From Homarus americanus (taxonomy: Eukaryota > Arthropoda > Malacostraca > Decapoda > Nephropidae), in the NCBI RefSeq assembly GCF_018991925.1, contig NW_024744357.1, forward strand, positions 3,681,658 to 3,745,657: 64,000 bases of DNA, in the 5' to 3' direction. Shown in pieces: positions 58,805-64,000 of the stretch. Made by a program: the position numbers and the translations under genes. Within the stretch, counting starts at the first letter, position 1; every line of letters starts with the position of its first letter. Under the pieces are notes generated by a model. It ran no database searches. It was given only the letters and a program-made list of their open reading frames with translations, and was not told where the DNA came from.

Positions 58805-61309
58805 TGACGTCCTCATCAGCCGTGCCATGCGCGGCTCACACCACTGTGACACTGATGATCGACTTGTCAGAGCCAAGGTCTCACTTCACGTCGCCCCAAA
58901 ACGGCGAAAGCAGCAAGCCTCCAGAAGAGGTTTTAACACGAAGCGTCTGGAGGATCCAGCGGTAGCACATGCCTTCAGAGAGAAGCACGAACATGGGCTT
59001 ATAAACAACCCAACAGCAAACAACGCGAATCCCAGTGCCAAATGGGATACTCTCAACACTGTTATGACAAAAAACTGCAGCGAGACCCTCGGCCAGATGA
59101 AAAGAATACACCAGGACTGGTTTGATGAAAATGACCCGGCAATCAAAGTACTTATCGATGATAAACGTGCTGCTTTTACTGACTGGCAGAACAACCCTCA
59201 GTCTCGGACCAAAGCTGGTACGTACCGCGAGAAGAAAGCGGCAGCCCAGCGGGAACTTCGATTCTAAAGAATGAGTGGCTTAAAAATAAAGCATGTGAAA
59301 TATAAAAAAAACCCATGCAGATCAGTACAAGATGCGCGAATTTTTCAATTCCAATAAAACATTTTATGGGCAAACCACTCGTGGCGCAGCCCCCTCCACT
59401 CATCTGACGGTAACTTCATAATTAAAGACGATGAAGGCATCCTTCAGCGCTAGAAAGAGCACTTCCAGTCAGTGCTCAACCAAAACACCGATGTGCATGT
59501 CCTGACTACCCAGCAGGTCCCTCAGCATCCAGAGCTGACCCACCTCAGCTATCTTCCATCCCTGGATGAGGTAGTTACTGCCATCAAACAGATGAAAAAT
59601 AACAAAGCCTCAGGGCCTGATGGACTCCCAGCCGAGGTGTATAAAGCAGGAATCCCCCAAGCTCTTAAAGACGCTTCCATTGTCAATATTTATAAGAACA
59701 AGGGAGACCGGTCAGACTGTGGTAACTACCGTGGGATCTCGCTGCTCTCCGTAGCTGGCAAGATTATCGCCCAAGTCCTCCTTAACAGACTCCTTCCTGA
59801 GGCGGAAAACTTCCTCCCAGTATCTCAATGTGGTTTTAAATCATCACGTGGCACCACTGACATGATCTTTGCTGCCCGGCAGATACAGGAAAAGTGCAGA
59901 GAACAGCATCGTGACCTGTACATGGCTTTCATCGACCTAACCAAGGCCTTCGACTCGGTCAACAGGGAAGCCCTCTGACGGACCCTCAGCCGTTTTGGCT
60001 GCCCTCCAAAATTCATCACCATTGTGAGACAACTCGACGATGGCATGAACGGCAGTGTCCTGCACAACGGCACCCAGTCTGAGTTCTTTCCCCTCCAAAC
60101 GGGGGTTAAACAAAGGTGTGTACTCGAACCAACTCTCTTTTCCATTTCCATGGCTTCCTTACTCGTGCCAGTGCCAATTTAGCCGGCGGGGTGGACATCG
60201 AGTACCGGGTGAAGGGAGGTCTTTTCAACATAAGACGACTCCAGGCAGGAACAAAGGTATCGGCAGCTTCTATTTCTGAACTTCAGTATGCAGACGACCT
60301 CACCCTTGCAGCTCACACTGAACACGCCCTACAGGATATCCTAAACACCTATGCAGATGCGCATGCGCACTTTGGTCTTGAGGTGAATGTACGTAAGACT
60401 CAGATTCTCTTTCAACCTGCCCCTGGTTCAGGCACACCTCCATCATCCATCCAGCTTAACGGTACTACCCTCTCTAATGTTACCCACTTTCGGTATCTTG
60501 GCTCCCACCTATCCACCACCGCAGACATCGATCAAGAGATTCAGCACTAAATCAGATGTGCATTTCAAGGTTTTGGCGGACTCCGAAACCGTGTCTTCAG
60601 TTGTAGGGAGCTGAAATTATCTACAAAGCTGCATGTATATCGAGCAGTGGTCCTCCCCACCCTGATATATGGCAGTGAGACATGGGTCACATACAGGAAG
60701 CACCTCAATGCATTTGAAAAATTTCACCAACGTAGTATAAGGTTCCATCCTCCGAGTTCGCTGGGAAGACAAGAGAACAAATGCCAGTATTCTTGCTGAC
60801 ACCAACTGTAGGAGCATCGAGGCTACCATTATCCATGAACAGCTATGCTGGACTGGCCATGTTACCCGCATGGACGACAGTAGACTGCCAAAGCAGCTAC
60901 TTTACAGTCACCTAATGAATAGTAAACGTAACGCCGGAGAATAGTTGAAAAGGTATAAAAATAGTTTTAAGACAAACCTGAAAAAGTGCCAAATCGATCC
61001 CCTCACCTGGGAGTCGATTACTCCACATCGTTATGCTTGGAGGAGCACCACACGAGAAGGTGTCAATACTTTCGAGTTAGCCCGACTGCAAACCGAGGCA
61101 GACAAGCGCCAACGTCGGAAAGACGCTGCCACCGCCCCTCCCTCACTAGATGCAACCCTCCACATCTGCAACGAATGTGGACGACACTGCGGATCCCGTA
61201 TAGGTCTCTTTAGTCATCTCAAAATTCACCAACCTAGGTGACATCCCTAAGAACTCATATCATTGTATCATAGCTGGATGATCGTCATATTCGATTCTTA
61301 CTGACAGTA

Positions 61310-61361
<52 letters not shown>
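58805..61361 (+). mobile_element. RTE-like LINE, near complete from endonuclease end to 3' tail, inactivated
   Basis: It begins inside the end of the endonuclease (ISRAMRGSHHCDTDDRLVRAKV), just after a GT run. It continues through a linker, then RT: KQMKNNKASGPDGLPAEVYK, GDRSDCGNYRGISLLSVAGK, CGFKSSRGTTDMIFAARQIQ, LYMAFIDLTKAFDSVNREAL, catalytic YADD at 60287-60298, and IYGSETWV. The C-terminal part ends in a CNECG...FSHLKIH zinc finger (60945-61241). A TGA at 59976-59978 replaces the usual Trp codon after REAL. Frame shifts occur near 59270, 60110-60180 and 60740-60940. The 3' end is CTGACAGTAAAG followed by (TAG)n at 61314-61361, a tail-derived microsatellite. The endonuclease reads TDD where TDH is usual. 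Confidence 0.9.
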
Positions 61362-61362
<1 letters not shown>

Positions 61363-61787
61363 TGTGTGTGTGTGTGTGTGTGTAACGACGCAACATGGCT
61401 CACACTTGGTGGGGGTGTGGGGGGTTAGGTTAGGTTTAGTTAATTTTAGTAAGCTTTTAGTTATGTTAGCTTCTGTTTGGTTAGATTAGGGTAAGCTAGG
61501 TCAAGCTTAGGTTAGGTTTAGTTAGACTAGTTTATGTTAGGTCTGATCAGGTCAGACCAGGTTAGGTTAAGTCAAATTTGATGAGGGCAGACTTTGTAAG
61601 GTAATGAGGCCGGCTTGAGAAACATGATGTCGAGCTAATCAACCAATTAAAGTCGTGGCTGACGGTCTCTCCCTAGTCGTGTAGTGTACCTTGAGGAAGA
61701 GTGAGTGTTGCTGCCAATGTCCGACAGATAGCACAACGCCCACAGCAACCCCAGGGCGTCACAACCAGATGAAAACTATACAAAAAA

Positions 61788-62055
61788 ATGGCCGCCACAT
61801 AGAAAAATATCAATAAAAATTGCCATCTAATACAAAAATTCCAACAAAAATGGCCGCCGCATAAAAATATACCAACAAAAATGGCCGCCACATAGAAATA
61901 TACCAACAAAAATGGCCGCCACATCGAAAAATACCAACAAAAATGGCCGCCACATAGAAATATGACAACAAAAATGGCCGCCACATAGAAATATACCAAC
62001 AAAAATGGCCACCACATAGAAATATACCAACAAAAATGGCGAACAAAAGTGGCTG
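61788..62055. repeat. 31-bp tandem repeat carrying GGCCGCCA
   Basis: The unit is TGGCCGCCACATAGAAATAT followed by ACCAACAAAAA, about nine copies with small changes. The three minus-strand frames covering it are repeat artefacts. Confidence 0.95.
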
Positions 62056-62174
62056 CCACATTGAAAAAAAAGAACGACACACATTTACTTAATGGATCAC
62101 ATAATTATATGACATCTGGGTTTACCTTTCACAGCAAATTAACCAAAGACGTGAAATTACACCTGACGACACAG

Positions 62175-62745
62175 TTTAACCCTTTGAGTTCTGGAGGGTT
62201 AAATCATCGTCGTCAAAGTGTTAAATCTCTTTTGACGATGATTTAACCATTTGATGGCGATGACGATGATATAACTCTTTGATGACTATGATTTAACTCT
62301 TTGACGACGATGATTTAACCCTTTGACGACGACGATTTAACTCTTTGACGACGATGATTTAACCCTTTGACGACGATGATTTAACTCTTTGACGACGATG
62401 ATTTAACTCTTTGACGACGATGATTTAACTCTTTGACGACGACGATTTAACTCTTTGACGACGATGATTTAACTCTTTGACGACGATGATTTAACTCTTT
62501 GACGACGATGATTTAACTCTTTGACGACGATGATTTAACTCTTTGACGACGATGATTTAACTCTTTGACGACGATGATTTAACTCTTTGACGACGACGAT
62601 TTAACTCTTTGACGACGACGATTTAACTCTTTGACGACGATGATTTAACCCATTAAGGACTATGATTTAACCCTTTGATGGTGATGATAATGATTTAACC
62701 CTTTGACGACGATGATTAAACCCTTTATGACTCAAAGGGTTAAGA
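62175..62745. repeat. 22-bp tandem repeat
   Basis: The unit is GACGACGATGATTTAACTCT followed by TT, about 25 copies. The edges are diverged (GATGACTATG, GATGGCGATG) and the centre nearly identical. Confidence 0.95.
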
Positions 62746-62794
62746 TAATAGACAACCAATCAACCAATAAGAAGAAAGAATTGAGATTACAGAT

Positions 62795-62860
62795 TACAGA
62801 TTGCCCACGAGGGGGCTAGTTTATTAAGCACCCCCTTACATCCTGAGTGTAGAGTTCATA
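62795..62860. repeat. Third copy of the GGGGGCTAGTTTATT module
   Basis: GAGGGGGCTAGTTTATT-AAGCACCCCCTTACATCC is nearly identical to 29200-29233. Confidence 0.85.
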
Positions 62861-62869
62861 GCTGTATGT

Positions 62870-63850
62870 CATGACCTTTCACCTGTACGAAGAGGGGAGT
62901 GAACTGTCGAGGTCACCCGTGATGGCCTGACACACGGGGTCAAACCAGAGACGTGATGGCAACAGAGAAACGAACAGCTAAGGTATGGAAGTCAGGTTAA
63001 ATGAAGTCCTCCCCAATCCTAAAAGACCTTAACCTAACCTAACCTAATCCAAATAGGTCCCAGTTCAAAGAGGTTCTAAATATAGGGCCCGAGAGGACAG
63101 TAGGGGGCCCCTTTTGACGTGCCACCAAGGGGAGGAGGTCCCCCCTACACCAACATATATTACGACCATCCAGAAGGGGGAGTTTTACGTGTCGAGCCTC
63201 GTTTGTTTACATTAAATCAACGTTTACGGCCCCACAACTTGTTGACACATGTTGGTTCAACGTGTGATGTGTCTAGGGTGAGGGAGGGAGTAGAGGGTGA
63301 GGGAGGAAGGGAGTGGCTCTCATCCCTCCCTTTCTGTAACCCGTGTGTTGAGATGACAGGGTCGGAAGAAGTAAGGGTTGAGAGGGTATTAGTATCGGTG
63401 TGTGTGTGTGTGTGTGTGTCGTCCTCCAGTAGATCTCCCTCTAACTACATGTATAAATAAATGTTTGTAAATTAATAAATGGATTATGTAAATATCAAGC
63501 ATTACCACTCTTGTCACCTGCTCCTATTTTTCTTCTTCTTCTTAGTCCTTTTCCTCCTCTTCATCTTCCTATTCCCCTTCCTACTCCTCCTTTCCTTCGT
63601 CATCTTCCTCCTCCTGTTCCTCCTCGTACTCCTAACCTCGGTGATAGTGAGTGAGTGGTCATGCCAGATATGATGTTGGTGAGGTAAAAATGCGAGGAGG
63701 AGGAGGATTATTACCCTTATACCTCATGTTGACTCTTGGAGGATAAGGCACACGACACGACCCTTCACCTGTCACCTGAATCACTGCCGTGTTATGAGGT
63801 CAGTGACACATCCCTTTACTGTGGTCATGACGCGTTACTGTTACACTACC
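62870..63850. other. Noncoding stretch
   Basis: It contains a (GT)n tract at 63401-63419 and CT-rich sequence at 63510-63640. The frame 63119-63460 runs into the GT repeat and matches nothing known. Confidence 0.4.
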
Positions 63851-63851
63851 C

Positions 63852-63852
63852 C

Positions 63853-63889
<37 letters not shown>

Positions 63890-63968
63890 CAGCGTGTAGT
63901 CGTAAGAGGGACGTGTCTTCAGTAAGGTAGCAACAGATTACGACCTTTAAGAGCTTTGTTCCATATAA

Positions 63969-64000
<32 letters not shown>
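63852..64000. repeat. (CA)n microsatellites at window end
   Basis: CA runs lie at 63855-63885 and 63970-64000. The second is cut by the window edge. Confidence 0.95.

Noticed and set aside
61788..62745. CRISPR-like regular arrays
   Set aside because: Repeats are contiguous, with no unique spacers, and the DNA is clearly eukaryotic.
63119..63460. 113-codon plus frame MPPRGGG...
   Set aside because: It runs into a GT microsatellite and matches no family I know.

Overview
The window is animal nuclear DNA, most likely from a decapod crustacean. The evidence is split genes with GT-AG introns, many CA, TAA and CT microsatellites, scattered TTAGG pentamers (the arthropod telomere unit), and several families of broken non-LTR retrotransposons (CR1-like, RTE-like, jockey/I-like) together with pogo-like and hAT-like DNA transposon ends. 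The organism is inferred from these traits; no sequence search was possible.

Two host protein-coding genes can be supported, arranged head to head. (1) MCM4, a subunit of the MCM2-7 replicative helicase, runs on the minus strand. Twelve coding exons between 18990 and 1019 splice in frame to exactly 848 codons including the stop (847 aa). A noncoding first exon lies near 21.02-21.08 kb beside a consensus E2F site, and a poly(A) signal lies at 837-842. (2) LARP6, a La-related RNA-binding protein, runs on the plus strand. Its CDS is a single 511-codon frame (24229-25764) with a short candidate noncoding exon, a TATA/initiator-like promoter near 24.04-24.07 kb and a poly(A) signal at 25971. About 3 kb of noncoding DNA separates the two promoters.

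The MCM4 introns are crowded with mobile-element debris: a foldback element in intron 11, antisense CR1 copies in introns 7 and 2, a TA-flanked 965-bp pogo-like element containing a 250-bp near-perfect hairpin in intron 3, and jockey-like reverse transcriptase remnants in the 5' UTR intron.

From 26 kb to the end I recognise no host protein. This region holds minisatellites (40 bp at 27.0 kb, 20 bp at 32.5-34.0 kb, pyrimidine-rich at 53.9-54.4 kb, CA-rich at 56.1-57.0 kb, 31 bp at 61.8 kb, 22 bp at 62.2 kb). It also holds broken retroelements: jockey-like 30.65-31.30, an unclassified RT polyprotein end at 34.3-35.6, CR1 at 46.26-48.01, an RNase H-bearing LINE at 51.6-52.98, and RTE-like at 58.8-61.3. 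A 265-bp hAT-like element sits at 37.1 kb and a tRNA-like SINE candidate at 50.7 kb. Two or three stretches look like possible promoters or first exons of genes that lie elsewhere, but none is proven. No convincing new protein system was found; the unusual material is structural (palindromes, arrays, nested elements).
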